Shown here: in pieces, positions 28,098 through 36,535 of the stretch
Position numbering within the stretch: the stretch's first letter is position 1
Layout: each line of letters starts with the position of its first letter
Assembly (NCBI GenBank): GCA_938046585.1
Contig: CALIWR010000004.1
Location: 62,001 to 126,000, forward strand
Direction: 5' to 3'
Source: an uncultured Propionibacteriaceae bacterium
Lineage (GTDB): Bacteria > Actinomycetota > Actinomycetes > Propionibacteriales > Propionibacteriaceae
DNA length: 64,000 nucleotides
Translations under genes and position numbers: made by a program
Notes under the pieces: generated by a model
Seen by the model: the letters and a program-made list of their open reading frames with translations, nothing else
Databases searched by the model: none
Told to the model about the DNA's origin: nothing

Positions 28098-29609
28098 CTA
28101 GCGGGAGGAAGACGCGATCGTGGTGAGATCGAAGCTCAACGAGGCAGCATTCGGTGAAACCCCACTAATAGTCGAACGGGTGACGACGAGGTTCGGCAGC
28201 AGGAACAAGAAGTCGGCGACAGCCTCGGTGGCCAGCATCTGGGCAGCCTCCTTCATCTTGGCGAGGTATTCCGCCTGGCTACCCTGATCGGCCTGGGCCA
28301 GCAGCGTGGCAAAAGCCGGGTTGCGGTAATGCCAGTAATATTCGGGGTCGGCCCAGTTCCCGATGTCGAACGGCTCGGCGTGGGCCACGATGGTCATGTC
28401 GTAATCCCCCTTGGTGAAAACCTCAGGCAGCCAGCGCCCGCTGAAGTCGAGCTCTTCCACGGCAGCGGTAATCCCCACCTCGGCCAGCTGGCTGGAGATG
28501 AACCGCGCCGAGGCTGTGGCGTAGGGCAGGGTCGGTACCCGCAGTCGCAGCGACAGATTGCTGACCCCCACCTCGGCGAGCAACTGTCTGGCCTTGGCCG
28601 GATCGTACGGGTAGGTCTGGGCCAGGTCGACGTAGAACGGTTCGGTCGGTGACCCCATCGATCCGATCAATAGCCCCCTGCCAGCCCATATGGTGTCGAC
28701 CAGAGCCCGCCGATTGATCGCATGGTTGATCGCCTGCCGGACCTTGACGTTGCCCAGGATCGGGTGCAGGTGGTTGAAGCCCAGGATCACCTCGGAGGTG
28801 GTGGTGCCTTCGAGCACCGTGTAGCGGCCAGTGTCGCCGAACTGGGAGACCGTTTGGGGCGACTGCAGATTGCTCACGATGTCCAGGTCCCCGGCCAGCA
28901 TCGCCGCGACCATGGCATTCGGCTCGGTGTAGTAGCGGAAGGTGGCCTCGTCGAAGCGGGCCGGCGTGCCCCAGTAGCGCGGATTCTTGGTCAGCATGAT
29001 CCGGTCACCCTTAGCCCAAGAGGCGTACCCGAACGGCCCGGACCCCATCGGTCGGGTGGCCAGGTCAGTCGCCGCCGGGTCGATCACGATCCCAGGAGTG
29101 GAGGCCATCGAGTAGAGCCAGGTATGGCTGGGTCGCTTCAGATGGACCTCGACCGTGCCGCCCTGCCCGACCCGTACCGTGTCGACAACCTCCAGCTGTC
29201 GCTTCACTGAAGCCACGGTGCTGGCGCGCATCCGCTCCAAGCTTTTCACCACCGCGGCCGCATCCACCGGGGCGCCGGAGGCGAAGGAGGCCCCCCGCTC
29301 CAGGCTGAAGGTGTAGGTAGTGCGGTCATTGGAGACGTCCCACCGCTGCGCCAGCAGCGGCTTCAGGTGGCCGTCGTTGTCCAGCCGGACCAGGGTCTCG
29401 TAGACGTTGTACAGCAGCAGTTGCGCGATCGCGGCCGAGGCCGAGATCGTCGGGTCCAGGGTTCCCGGTTCCAGGCTCGCGCCGATCGTCAGCCGCCTAC
29501 GTTGGGTCGGAGGGCTGGTGTCCGGGGAATTACAGCCGGCCACCGTGGCTGCTGCCAGAGCCGCCGAGGCTCCCAGCAGGGTCCGTCGCGTGACCTGGTC
29601 AGACGCCAT
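28098..29609 (-). CDS. Peptide-type ABC transporter substrate-binding lipoprotein (SBP family 5)
   Basis: 503-residue extracellular binding protein, first gene of the importer operon. The N-terminus has a twin-arginine signal (TRRTLLGASAALAAAT) ending in the lipobox VAGC, so it should be exported folded and lipid-anchored. The mature part has the family-5 fold, with LEPGTLDPTISAS near the start, WDVSNDRTTYTFSLERGASFASG, and VRQAINHAINRRALV. ATG 29609 (MASDQVTRR) follows GGAAGGG. No operator is obvious in the 160-bp upstream region shared with the tRNA gene. Confidence 0.9.
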   Translation of the reverse strand: MASDQVTRRTLLGASAALAAATVAGCNSPDTSPPTQRRRLTIGASLEPGTLDPTISASAAIAQLLLYNVYETLVRLDNDGHLKPLLAQRWDVSNDRTTYTFSLERGASFASGAPVDAAAVVKSLERMRASTVASVKRQLEVVDTVRVGQGGTVEVHLKRPSHTWLYSMASTPGIVIDPAATDLATRPMGSGPFGYASWAKGDRIMLTKNPRYWGTPARFDEATFRYYTEPNAMVAAMLAGDLDIVSNLQSPQTVSQFGDTGRYTVLEGTTTSEVILGFNHLHPILGNVKVRQAINHAINRRALVDTIWAGRGLLIGSMGSPTEPFYVDLAQTYPYDPAKARQLLAEVGVSNLSLRLRVPTLPYATASARFISSQLAEVGITAAVEELDFSGRWLPEVFTKGDYDMTIVAHAEPFDIGNWADPEYYWHYRNPAFATLLAQADQGSQAEYLAKMKEAAQMLATEAVADFLFLLPNLVVTRSTISGVSPNAASLSFDLTTIASSSR

Positions 29610-29729
29610 CAAGCGAATCCCTTCCGTCGCGAACCGCGCCGCCGCACGGGTCTGTCACGGCCGCCAGTCTAGGGGAACCGGGCTGCGCCCCGGAGCCTCT
29701 GAGCGGCCTCACCGCCGGCAGCCCTCAAT

Positions 29730-29758
29730 TTGGGTTTGCTCCGTCGGCCCGCTATAGT
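29730..29758 (+). promoter_or_regulatory. Promoter of the initiator tRNA gene
   Basis: TTGGGT (29730-29735) and TATAGT (29753-29758) are separated by 17 bp, and the tRNA begins 12 bp further on. This is a good housekeeping-sigma promoter. Confidence 0.7.
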
Positions 29759-29770
29759 GAATCAGGCCGA

Positions 29771-29847
29771 CGCGGGGTGGAGCAGTTCGGTAGCTCGCCG
29801 GGCTCATAACCCGGAGGTCGCAGGTTCAAATCCTGTCCCCGCTACCA
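29771..29847 (+). tRNA. Initiator tRNA-fMet (anticodon CAT)
   Basis: 77-nt tRNA with encoded CCA. The anticodon loop is CTCATAA and the anticodon stem CCGGG/CCCGG carries the three G-C pairs of initiator tRNAs. The first acceptor position is an unpaired C1 opposite T72, a second initiator hallmark that permits formylation. The acceptor is GCGGGG/CCCCGC beyond that mismatch and the T-arm is GCAGG-TTCAAAT-CCTGT. Confidence 0.98.
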
Positions 29848-29865
29848 GTAAAGATTGAAGAAAAG

Positions 29866-29893
29866 CCTCGGACCTGAGAAAGTCCGAGGTTTT
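29866..29893 (+). terminator. Rho-independent terminator after tRNA-fMet
   Basis: A perfect 8-bp stem CCTCGGAC/GTCCGAGG with an 8-nt loop is followed by TTTT and preceded by AAAAG. It is the clearest intrinsic terminator in the window and ends the tRNA transcript 19 nt past CCA. Confidence 0.92.
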
Positions 29894-29982
29894 GTGTCTG
29901 TGCGGTTAGCCGGCCGACGTTGTCGTACGTCGTGAGGTCACTGACCGCTGCAAGACTGAGTCGACCGACCTGGAGGACCACG

Positions 29983-30522
29983 ATGAGTGACACCCCGACC
30001 TTCTCCAGTAGCACCCCACGTGGGCTCCTGACGCCGCGTCGGCTGGCCCGGATGGCCATCCTGATCGCCCTATCCGGGGTCGGTGCGCTGGTGAAGATCC
30101 CCTCCCCGGCGGGGACGGTAGGCCTGGACTCGGCACCCGGCTTCCTAGCCGCCGCGATCTTCTCCCCGGCGGAGGGGGCGATCGTGGCGGCCCTGGGACA
30201 CCTGCTGACCGCCGCCACGGCCGGGTTCTCCCTGGGGGTGGTGATTCACCTGATCGTCGCGGCGATGATGGCCGGGTTCGCCTGGGTCTTCGCCTTCCTG
30301 GTTCGCCGGGTCCAGGTCGTGGTGGCCGTCGTCGTCACCGTCCTGCTCAATGGCCTGGCGGCACCCCTGGTGATGATTCCGGTGGCTGGGTGGGGCGGCT
30401 ATCTGGCCATGATCGTGCCATTGCTCGTCAGCTCCGCAGCGAATGCCGCGGTAGCCGTGGGGGCTGGTTATGCCCTGTCTGCAGCAGGCCTGGCCGACCA
30501 CCCGATCTCCCGGCGGCGATGA
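29983..30522 (+). CDS. ECF transporter S component, candidate alpha-ribazole (CblT-like) permease
   Basis: 179-residue hydrophobic protein with about six membrane helices, the substrate-binding subunit of an energy-coupling-factor importer. The cytoplasmic N-terminus RRLARMAILIALSGVGALVKIP resembles S components, and the first helix has small residues where EcfT packs. It is the first gene of S-kinase-EcfA-EcfT, all overlapping. The second gene resembles alpha-ribazole kinase CblS, whose known partner CblT is an ECF S component for alpha-ribazole; that makes this ligand the best guess. A start at ATG 29983 follows GGAGG. No cobalamin riboswitch is visible in the 90 nt between the tRNA terminator and the start. 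Confidence 0.75.
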   Translation: MSDTPTFSSSTPRGLLTPRRLARMAILIALSGVGALVKIPSPAGTVGLDSAPGFLAAAIFSPAEGAIVAALGHLLTAATAGFSLGVVIHLIVAAMMAGFAWVFAFLVRRVQVVVAVVVTVLLNGLAAPLVMIPVAGWGGYLAMIVPLLVSSAANAAVAVGAGYALSAAGLADHPISRRR

Positions 30523-31262
30523 CCGTCCAGGCGGTGCGGGACCTCCTGATCCTGCCCGGCTCGCCTCGTCTGGTGGTGGCATGCGACTCGGTAGGCGGCA
30601 TCGGCCCCCGCCCTGCCGACCTGGTCACTGTACCTGGCGATGTCGTCGCCCACTTCGCGGCCCGGGTGCCGCTGCTGGAAGTGATCTGTTCCGGCGCCCG
30701 TCCTATCGCGCTGATTAACACGCTGTGCCATGCCCGGGCCGAGGCCGGGTCGTTCATGGACACTTTCCGACGGGTCGCGGCGCAGGCGGGGATCCCGCCC
30801 GAAGCCGTCACCGGCAGCACCGAGGAGAATGTCCCCTCTCCCGCGACCGGGGTAGGGGTCACGGTGATCGGCGCCGAGGAGAAAAGTTTGATCGCGGGCG
30901 GCAGCCGGGCTGGCGACATCGTGGTTTGTGTCGGATGGCCTCGTTCCGCGCCCCGAGACGAGGTGTTCATCGGCCACCCCGATATCGTCGGTCTCGAGAC
31001 CGTCAGGTCCCTGATCGGATCCGGGCTCGTCCATGATGCGCTCCCCGTCGGCTCGCGCGGGATCGGCTTCGAGACCAACCAGTTGGCGTGCTCCGCTGGC
31101 CTGACCGCTCACCCGCTCGCCCATCCCATCCCGTCCGGGGATTCCGGTGGCCCGGCGACCTGCGTACTCCTGGCCGGTGATCCCGACGACGAGCCCCGCC
31201 TCCGAGCGCTGGTCCCCGCTCATCTGCCGTGGCATCGCATCGCCCGGCTGGTGGCGTCGTGA
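30519..31262 (+). CDS. AIR-synthase-fold kinase, candidate alpha-ribazole kinase CblS
   Basis: 247-residue PurM/AIR-synthase-like protein. Visible features are ACDSVGGIGPRPAD near residue 25 (a Mg-ATP binding type Asp/Gly segment), VAHFAARVPLLEVICSGARPIAL, the TGSTEENVPSPATGVGVTVIG region and, near the C-terminus, PIPSGDSGGPATCVLL. As I recall, this pattern matches CblS of Listeria and Geobacillus, which phosphorylates alpha-ribazole to alpha-ribazole phosphate for cobamide assembly. It overlaps the S-component gene and the EcfA gene by 4 bp each, fitting a salvage operon that imports and traps the base-riboside. A thiamine-phosphate-kinase-like role is the main alternative. Confidence 0.7.
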   Translation: MTVQAVRDLLILPGSPRLVVACDSVGGIGPRPADLVTVPGDVVAHFAARVPLLEVICSGARPIALINTLCHARAEAGSFMDTFRRVAAQAGIPPEAVTGSTEENVPSPATGVGVTVIGAEEKSLIAGGSRAGDIVVCVGWPRSAPRDEVFIGHPDIVGLETVRSLIGSGLVHDALPVGSRGIGFETNQLACSAGLTAHPLAHPIPSGDSGGPATCVLLAGDPDDEPRLRALVPAHLPWHRIARLVAS

Positions 31263-32950
31263 CCCTGATCGCAGCTGACGGGCTCGGCTTCTCGTACGCC
31301 GGCACGACCCGCCTGCAGCTGGCCGGGGTCAGCCTGGAGATCCCCGCCGGCAGCCGGGTGGCGGTCATGGGCGCTACGGGTTCTGGGAAATCCACATTCG
31401 CCCTCGCCCTGGCCGGCCTGATCCCGCATCACTACCCCGGCGACCTATACGGCACTCTCTGTGTCGAAGGTTTGTTCACGCACCGGGCTACGTTGCCGGA
31501 ATTGGTACGACGTGTCGGTCTGGTGATGCCGGACCCGGAATCGCAGCTGCTGGGACGCCGGGTTCTCGACGATGTCGCCATCGGCCCCGCAAACCTCGGC
31601 TTACCCCGCGATCAGGTATGGGCGCGCGCCGCCAGTGCTTTGGAAGCTGTGGGACTCACCGGCCTGGCGGATCGCGAGGTGGCGACTTTGTCCGGCGGCC
31701 AGCAGCAACGACTGGCCGTGGCCGGGGTGCTGGCCATGGACCCACCAATCCTGGTGCTGGACGAGGCCACCTCCGCGCTCGACCCGGAAGGCGCAGCAGC
31801 CATCCACCGGATCATCCAGGAGCGGTGCGCTGCCGGTCAGACGGTGGTGCTGGTGGACCACGATCCCGATGTGGTGGCCGCCTGGGCCGACCATCTGCTG
31901 GTGCTCGATGACGGGCGTCCCCGGTTCTACGGCCCGCCCACTGACTTCTTCCGCGACCCGGCCGGCACGGTTCGGGCTGGGCTGAGACCGCCCGCTGCCC
32001 ACGCCGTCGCCGCAGCCGCCATCCAGACAGGGCTACTCCAGACCTCCACGGCTGATCCGGCGCAGACCCTGGCCAGCGTCAAACCAATCACCTCCGCCGT
32101 ACCGGCTGCCCAGCCCCCAATCCCAGATCCCAGCACCGGTGTGGTGTTGGAGCTAGCAGACCTGACTTACCGCTACCCGAGCGGGGTCACCGCCCTCGAC
32201 CGGGTGTCCGCGACCATTCACCACGGCGAGATCATCGCCCTCCTGGGCAGCAACGGCGCCGGCAAGAGCACCCTGGCCCTGCATCTCGTCGGTCTGCTGC
32301 ACCCCACCTCGGGCCGGGTACGAATCAACGGACACGACCTTCGCGACCATTCCATCCCGGACCTGGCCACCGAGATCGGGTTCGTCTTCCAGAACCCTGA
32401 CCACCAGATCCTCGCTAGCACCGTCTATGACGAGGTAGCCTTCGGGCTGCGCAATACCGGCCAGCCCGAAGCTCAGATCAGCCGACGGGTCGACGAAACC
32501 CTCGCCCGTATGGGCCTGGCCGAGGTCGCTGCCGTACACCCGATGCGCCTGAGCCGCGGCGAACGGCAACGGGTGGCGGTGGCCTGCGTCTTGGCCCAGC
32601 GGCCCGAGATCCTGGTCTTCGACGAACCCACCACCGGTTTGGACTGGCGAGGCGCGACCGCGCTGCTCGACCTGGTCGCCGGACTCAACCGCCAGGGACA
32701 CACCGTCGTCATCATCACCCATGACCTGCTGCTGGCCGCTCGCTACGCCCAGCGGGCGCTGGTGCTGGCAGCGGGCCGGCTGGCCCTGGATGTCCCCATC
32801 CAGAACCTGTTCGACGACGAGCAGCGTCTGGCCGAACTGCGGCTGCGGCCGCCAGCCATCGTGCAACTGGCTCGGCGTCTTGGTCTGCCGCCTGCCACCA
32901 CACCGGAAGACCTCGTCACCGCCTGGAAGTTCGCCACCGATGCGGCCTGA
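31259..32950 (+). CDS. Fused ECF transporter ATPase (EcfA1-EcfA2)
   Basis: 563-residue protein carrying both ABC ATPase domains of an ECF module in one chain. Domain 1 (about 1-235): Walker A GATGSGKS, signature LSGGQQQRLAVAGVLA, Walker B LVLDEATSALDPEG, switch histidine VDHDPD. A Pro/Ala/Thr-rich linker (about 240-300) follows. Domain 2 (about 300-563): GSNGAGKS, LSRGERQRVAVACVLA, LVFDEPTTGLDW and ITHDLLLA. GTG 31259 overlaps the kinase gene by 4 bp; the stop overlaps ecfT by 11 bp. Fusion of the two ATPases is common in Actinobacteria. Confidence 0.92.
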   Translation: MTLIAADGLGFSYAGTTRLQLAGVSLEIPAGSRVAVMGATGSGKSTFALALAGLIPHHYPGDLYGTLCVEGLFTHRATLPELVRRVGLVMPDPESQLLGRRVLDDVAIGPANLGLPRDQVWARAASALEAVGLTGLADREVATLSGGQQQRLAVAGVLAMDPPILVLDEATSALDPEGAAAIHRIIQERCAAGQTVVLVDHDPDVVAAWADHLLVLDDGRPRFYGPPTDFFRDPAGTVRAGLRPPAAHAVAAAAIQTGLLQTSTADPAQTLASVKPITSAVPAAQPPIPDPSTGVVLELADLTYRYPSGVTALDRVSATIHHGEIIALLGSNGAGKSTLALHLVGLLHPTSGRVRINGHDLRDHSIPDLATEIGFVFQNPDHQILASTVYDEVAFGLRNTGQPEAQISRRVDETLARMGLAEVAAVHPMRLSRGERQRVAVACVLAQRPEILVFDEPTTGLDWRGATALLDLVAGLNRQGHTVVIITHDLLLAARYAQRALVLAAGRLALDVPIQNLFDDEQRLAELRLRPPAIVQLARRLGLPPATTPEDLVTAWKFATDAA

Positions 32951-33683
32951 TCCAGCCCCCGGCGTTGACGTCCGCTCTGCGATGGCGCTGTTCGCCGCCG
33001 CGATCGCCGCCTGCTTCCTGCTGCGGTCCCCCGCCGCCCACCTGGCCTTGGCGACGGTCACGACGGCGGCTGCAACCCGGTGCCGCCCCCGAGCCCTCGC
33101 CCGGCTACTCGGGCCGATCCTCCCGTTGCTGGGGCTGATCTTCCTGTTCGCCGCTTTAGCTCCCCCACCCGGTGTCGATCCGCGGGTTGCGGTTGCTGTC
33201 TGGCCCGGGGGACCGGCCATCGCGACCGGGGGCCTACGCCATGGAGCCGTCCTGGTGCTGCGGATCGTTACGATGGTCGCCGCCACCACCGTCCTGCTGC
33301 GACATACCCGTATTGAGCAGGTTACGGCGCTGCTGCAGGCCGTACGGATGCCGCACGCCCTGGTCTTCCTGATCGTGACGGCGCTGCGGTTCCTTCCTAC
33401 GTTGCGCCAGCGGGTCGCGCAGATCCAGAACGCGCAACGGCTGCGAGGGGTACGTCTGGACGAGGGAGGGCCGCTCACCCGGCTGAAGGCGAACGCGACC
33501 GTCATGATCCCACTGCTGACCTGCGGGATACGCATGTCCGAGCAGGTGTCCGCCGCCATGGTGGTACGTGGATATGGGATGACGAAACATCCCACGCCGG
33601 TGGTGGAGCTGACCTGGTCGTGGCGAGACCATCTCGTATCCGGTGGTGCCGTCGCCCTGGTGGCCGCAGCGATCGCGCTCTGA
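32940..33683 (+). CDS. ECF transporter transmembrane protein EcfT
   Basis: 247-residue membrane subunit coupling the ATPases to the S component. After four or five N-terminal hydrophobic segments it has a cytoplasmic coupling region with paired helices, TALRFLPTLRQRVAQIQNAQRLRGV and MSEQVSAAMVVRGYGMTK; the Ala-Arg-Gly type motifs here appear as RLRGV and VVRGY. It is the last gene of the operon. ATG 32940 lies inside the end of the EcfA gene. Confidence 0.88.
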   Translation: MRPDPAPGVDVRSAMALFAAAIAACFLLRSPAAHLALATVTTAAATRCRPRALARLLGPILPLLGLIFLFAALAPPPGVDPRVAVAVWPGGPAIATGGLRHGAVLVLRIVTMVAATTVLLRHTRIEQVTALLQAVRMPHALVFLIVTALRFLPTLRQRVAQIQNAQRLRGVRLDEGGPLTRLKANATVMIPLLTCGIRMSEQVSAAMVVRGYGMTKHPTPVVELTWSWRDHLVSGGAVALVAAAIAL

Positions 33684-33845
33684 CACGGGAACCGGCAGCA
33701 GTACGCGTCGCCGACCTCTGAACTGGCCCCTTCCCTAGCCGCCGCACCCGTGAGCGCCTACGGCCACGAAACAATGCGAACCAACAGAGATTGTCAGGTT
33801 CAGGATCATCCGAATACCTTCATTTTTGTCGAGGATTTGAATGTG

Positions 33846-33897
33846 ATATGATCAGCGTCATCATTCATTTGAGTGAGTCTAGTGGGTAGGTAATAAT
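33846..33897 (+). promoter_or_regulatory. AT-rich promoter-like region before the orphan gene
   Basis: TATGAT (33847-33852) is a strong -10 match with TTTTTG or TTTGTC about 16-18 bp upstream. The 214-bp gap after ecfT (33684-33897) starts GC-rich and becomes clearly AT-rich from about 33770, with no gene in it. The ribosome site before ATG 33898 (GGGTAGG) is weak. Confidence 0.5.
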
Positions 33898-34467
33898 ATG
33901 ACAGACAATCTGAAGTGGTGGGCGGCCTTTCTGCTGGCGTTGCTGACGCTTGGATGCGCGGCTCTGCTTGCTCCGAGAGTGAAATGTCGCCTTAGGCTGT
34001 CAGACTGTAGCCCGCCCCCGCCAGGTCGTTCGAGTTTTCCTCATATGGATGGGATCATCGGCCCTCGTGGCATGTCGTCGACCACTGCTTCAACCTCGAG
34101 CCCAGGCGCAACCAGAGGTACCGCATCAAACTCGTCCACAGCTGAGGTCATCGCTGACGATCAGGTGAAAAATTTCTACCAGCATACGCACGAGACACGC
34201 TATAGAGGACAGGTGTGGATCCACATCATCCCACACCCCACGAATAAGGGAAGACCACACCGCATTCATATCATGTGGGGACCTGTTGAATATGAGAACA
34301 CGTTCAAGGTCGATCATGCCTTGACTCTCCTTCACGAAAAGACAAAATGGGGTCGGGTTCCCCTGGACGTCCACATCGAGCCCGCCGCATACGTAGAATT
34401 CGGCACGGGCGCACCCCCTGGGGAGCACAACAGCATCAGAATCGATGAAGGGTGGACGCAGAGGTAG
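33898..34467 (+). CDS. Unrecognised membrane-anchored protein in an AT-richer island
   Basis: 189 residues. I do not recognise it. The N-terminus (about 6-28) is a membrane anchor, LKWWAAFLLALLTLGCAALLA, with a cysteine whose surroundings are not a canonical lipobox. A Pro/Ser/Thr-rich stretch (about 40-85) leads into a hydrophilic His-rich domain (about 90-189) with YQHTHETRYRGQVWIHIIPHP and GRPHRIHIMWGPVEYENTF, predicted extracytoplasmic and mostly beta. Base composition and codon use (many A/T third positions) differ from every neighbour, pointing to recent transfer. It stands alone between ecfT and rpiB; the 159 bp after it contain nothing I can identify. Confidence 0.6.
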   Translation: MTDNLKWWAAFLLALLTLGCAALLAPRVKCRLRLSDCSPPPPGRSSFPHMDGIIGPRGMSSTTASTSSPGATRGTASNSSTAEVIADDQVKNFYQHTHETRYRGQVWIHIIPHPTNKGRPHRIHIMWGPVEYENTFKVDHALTLLHEKTKWGRVPLDVHIEPAAYVEFGTGAPPGEHNSIRIDEGWTQR

Positions 34468-34626
34468 CCAGCCGGCCTGGCATCCGGGAATCAGCCCCTT
34501 CCGACAGCGCTGGGAAGCTTCAGCGCTGCTCGGCCACAGACCGGGCGCGGTCAGCTACCCAGAGCGGATCCACCGCTACGCTGCGGACAGGACCTGCAGC
34601 GAGACCATTCCCGCCTTTCGTCTCAG

Positions 34627-35100
34627 TCAGGGCCGCGGATCAGGCTTGCGCCCGTACTCCTCATCCTCGATCGCAGCGATCTTCTGGAAACGCTCGGCAA
34701 AAATCCCGCCCTTGAACTCGGCCGCCAAGAAAGCGTCCACGATGGCGCAGGCCATCTCAGGGCCGACCAGGAACGAGCCGAAGGCGATGATCTGGGTACC
34801 GTTGTGTTCGCGGGTGTGACGGGCGGTATACGGCTCGGAGCAGACCGCGGCCCGGATCCCGCGGACCTTGTTCGCCGCGATCGAGATCCCGACCCCGGTG
34901 CCGCAGATCAACACCCCGCGCTCCACCTCGCCGTCGCGGATCGCGTGCGCCACCCGGCGGGCGTAGCTGGCGGAGTATTCCGGTTGTTCCCCCTCGAGCG
35001 GCCCGTAGTCGACCAGGTCATCACCGTGATCACGCAGGTGCCGCGCGACCACCTGCTTCAGCTGGTACCCGGATTCGTCACTCCCGATCCCGATCCTCAT
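34627..35100 (-). CDS. rpiB: RpiB/LacAB-family sugar-phosphate isomerase
   Basis: 157-residue isomerase. The family interconverts ribose-5-phosphate and ribulose-5-phosphate or related tetrose/hexose phosphates. CGTGVGISIAANK with catalytic-type Cys66 and SEPYTARHTREHNGTQIIAFGS are conserved. The N-terminal motif, normally [GC]-x-DH-x-G in ribose isomerases, reads GSDESGYQLK, so the histidine is replaced by glutamate. That variant may act on another phosphosugar, for example a tetrulose phosphate as in the DerI/EryI branch; genomic context (DUF1015 neighbour, divergent) gives no further hint. ATG 35100 is used. Confidence 0.82.
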   Translation of the reverse strand: MRIGIGSDESGYQLKQVVARHLRDHGDDLVDYGPLEGEQPEYSASYARRVAHAIRDGEVERGVLICGTGVGISIAANKVRGIRAAVCSEPYTARHTREHNGTQIIAFGSFLVGPEMACAIVDAFLAAEFKGGIFAERFQKIAAIEDEEYGRKPDPRP

Positions 35101-35207
35101 CGCGTACCCCTCTTTCGACAGCGCAACCCTAGTGCGACGCCTGGTCCTGCGCGACAGCGGTGTCGGACGGCAGCAGCCGCGGCGAGCACTGGTTAGGCTC
35201 AGGCGCC

Positions 35208-36512
35208 ATGAGTTATCAGCAGACCCTGGCCGACATCGGCGTCGCCGTCCCCGACATCCTGCTCCCCGTTGCCGGGACCGATCTGCGACGGTGGGCGGTG
35301 GTGGCCTGTGACCAGTTCACCTCCCAACCGCAGTACTGGCAGCAGCTGGAAGAGGAGATCGGAGACGCCCCGTCGACGCTGCGACTGATCTACCCCGAGG
35401 TGTACTTGAGCGAGGACGACCCCGAGGCTCGGATCGCCAGCATCAACGCCAGCATGCGCAGCTACCTGGAGCAGGGTCTGCTGCAGCCGTTGCCGGGATC
35501 CTTCCTGCTGGTGCGTCGCGAATCCGAATCCGAGCTGGTGCGGTGGGGGCTGATGGTGGCCCTGGACCTTGAAGCGTACGACTACCGTCCCGGGTCACGA
35601 TCCCTGGTGCGCGCCACCGAGGGCACCATCGTGGAACGGATCCCACCCCGCAAACGGATCCGCCAGGATGCGCCGCTGGAATTGCCCCACGTGATGGTGC
35701 TGATCAGCGACCCGCAGCGCAGCGTGATCGAACCGCTGGCCGCCAAGACCGATCAGCTCCGCCAGGTCTATGACACCGACCTACTGGCCGGCGGCGGGCA
35801 CATCACCGGATGGGCGGTCAACGACGACGCCGACCTGGCCCAGGTGGCCGAGGCACTGTCCGGGCTGCACCGCCAGCTAGACCCGACCAATCCCCTGCTG
35901 TTCGCGATGGGCGACGGAAACCACAGCCTGGCGGCGGCCAAGAATTGCTGGGAAGACCTCAAGAAGGGACTCGACGAGTCCCAGCGGGCCACCTACCCAG
36001 CCCGCTACGCCCTGGTCGAGCTGGAGAATGTCTTCGATCCCGGCCTGGACTTCGAGCCGATCCACCGGGTCTTGTTCGCCACCTCACGGGAGATCTTCGA
36101 GGCGGAACTGGGCCGCCACTGTGCGTCCTTCTCGAACGAACCGGTCCCCGACGTGGAGACCCTGCTCGCGGCGCTGGAGACCACCCCGGAGCAGGCCTTC
36201 GGACTGATCTGCGGGGACCAGCTGGAGGTGTATGTGCTGACCCAGCCGGAGGCCAGCATCGCCGCCGGCACCCTCCAGCCGGTGATCGACACCCTGGTCG
36301 CCCAGGGCCACGAGGTCGACTACATCCACGGGGCAGACGTCACCGCCGACCTGGCCAGGGACAAGGCCAACCTGGGGATCTTCCTGCCCGAGGTGTCGAA
36401 ACAGACCTTCTTCGCCTCACTGATCGCCGACGGGGCACTGCCCCGTAAGACCTTCTCGATCGGGGAAGCCGCCGAGAAGCGCTACTACCTGGAGGCCCGG
36501 GCTATCCGCTGA
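35208..36512 (+). CDS. DUF1015 family protein
   Basis: 434-residue cytosolic protein of the DUF1015 family. Recognisable elements: DLRRWAVVACDQFTSQPQYW near the N-terminus, IYPEVYLSEDD, EGTIVERIPPRKRIRQDAPLELPHVMVLI in the middle, and LFAMGDGNHSLAAAKNCWE, the most conserved block. Function unproven; some relatives are annotated as SerK-like kinases that make phosphoserine from free serine, and the GDGN[HS]S block agrees with such a relation. ATG 35208 is chosen because conservation starts there. It is followed after 23 bp by the M16 peptidase pair. Confidence 0.85.
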   Translation: MSYQQTLADIGVAVPDILLPVAGTDLRRWAVVACDQFTSQPQYWQQLEEEIGDAPSTLRLIYPEVYLSEDDPEARIASINASMRSYLEQGLLQPLPGSFLLVRRESESELVRWGLMVALDLEAYDYRPGSRSLVRATEGTIVERIPPRKRIRQDAPLELPHVMVLISDPQRSVIEPLAAKTDQLRQVYDTDLLAGGGHITGWAVNDDADLAQVAEALSGLHRQLDPTNPLLFAMGDGNHSLAAAKNCWEDLKKGLDESQRATYPARYALVELENVFDPGLDFEPIHRVLFATSREIFEAELGRHCASFSNEPVPDVETLLAALETTPEQAFGLICGDQLEVYVLTQPEASIAAGTLQPVIDTLVAQGHEVDYIHGADVTADLARDKANLGIFLPEVSKQTFFASLIADGALPRKTFSIGEAAEKRYYLEARAIR

Positions 36513-36535
36513 ACGCCGCTAGGCTGGCGCCCACC

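Noticed and set aside
29894..29982. Cobalamin riboswitch before the ECF/CblS-like operon
   Set aside because: The 89-nt gap is too short and lacks a B12-box-like sequence.
32153..33595. 480-codon minus-strand frame under ecfA and ecfT
   Set aside because: Low-complexity Arg/Gly/Gln composition and full overlap with two clear ECF genes; no supporting ribosome site.
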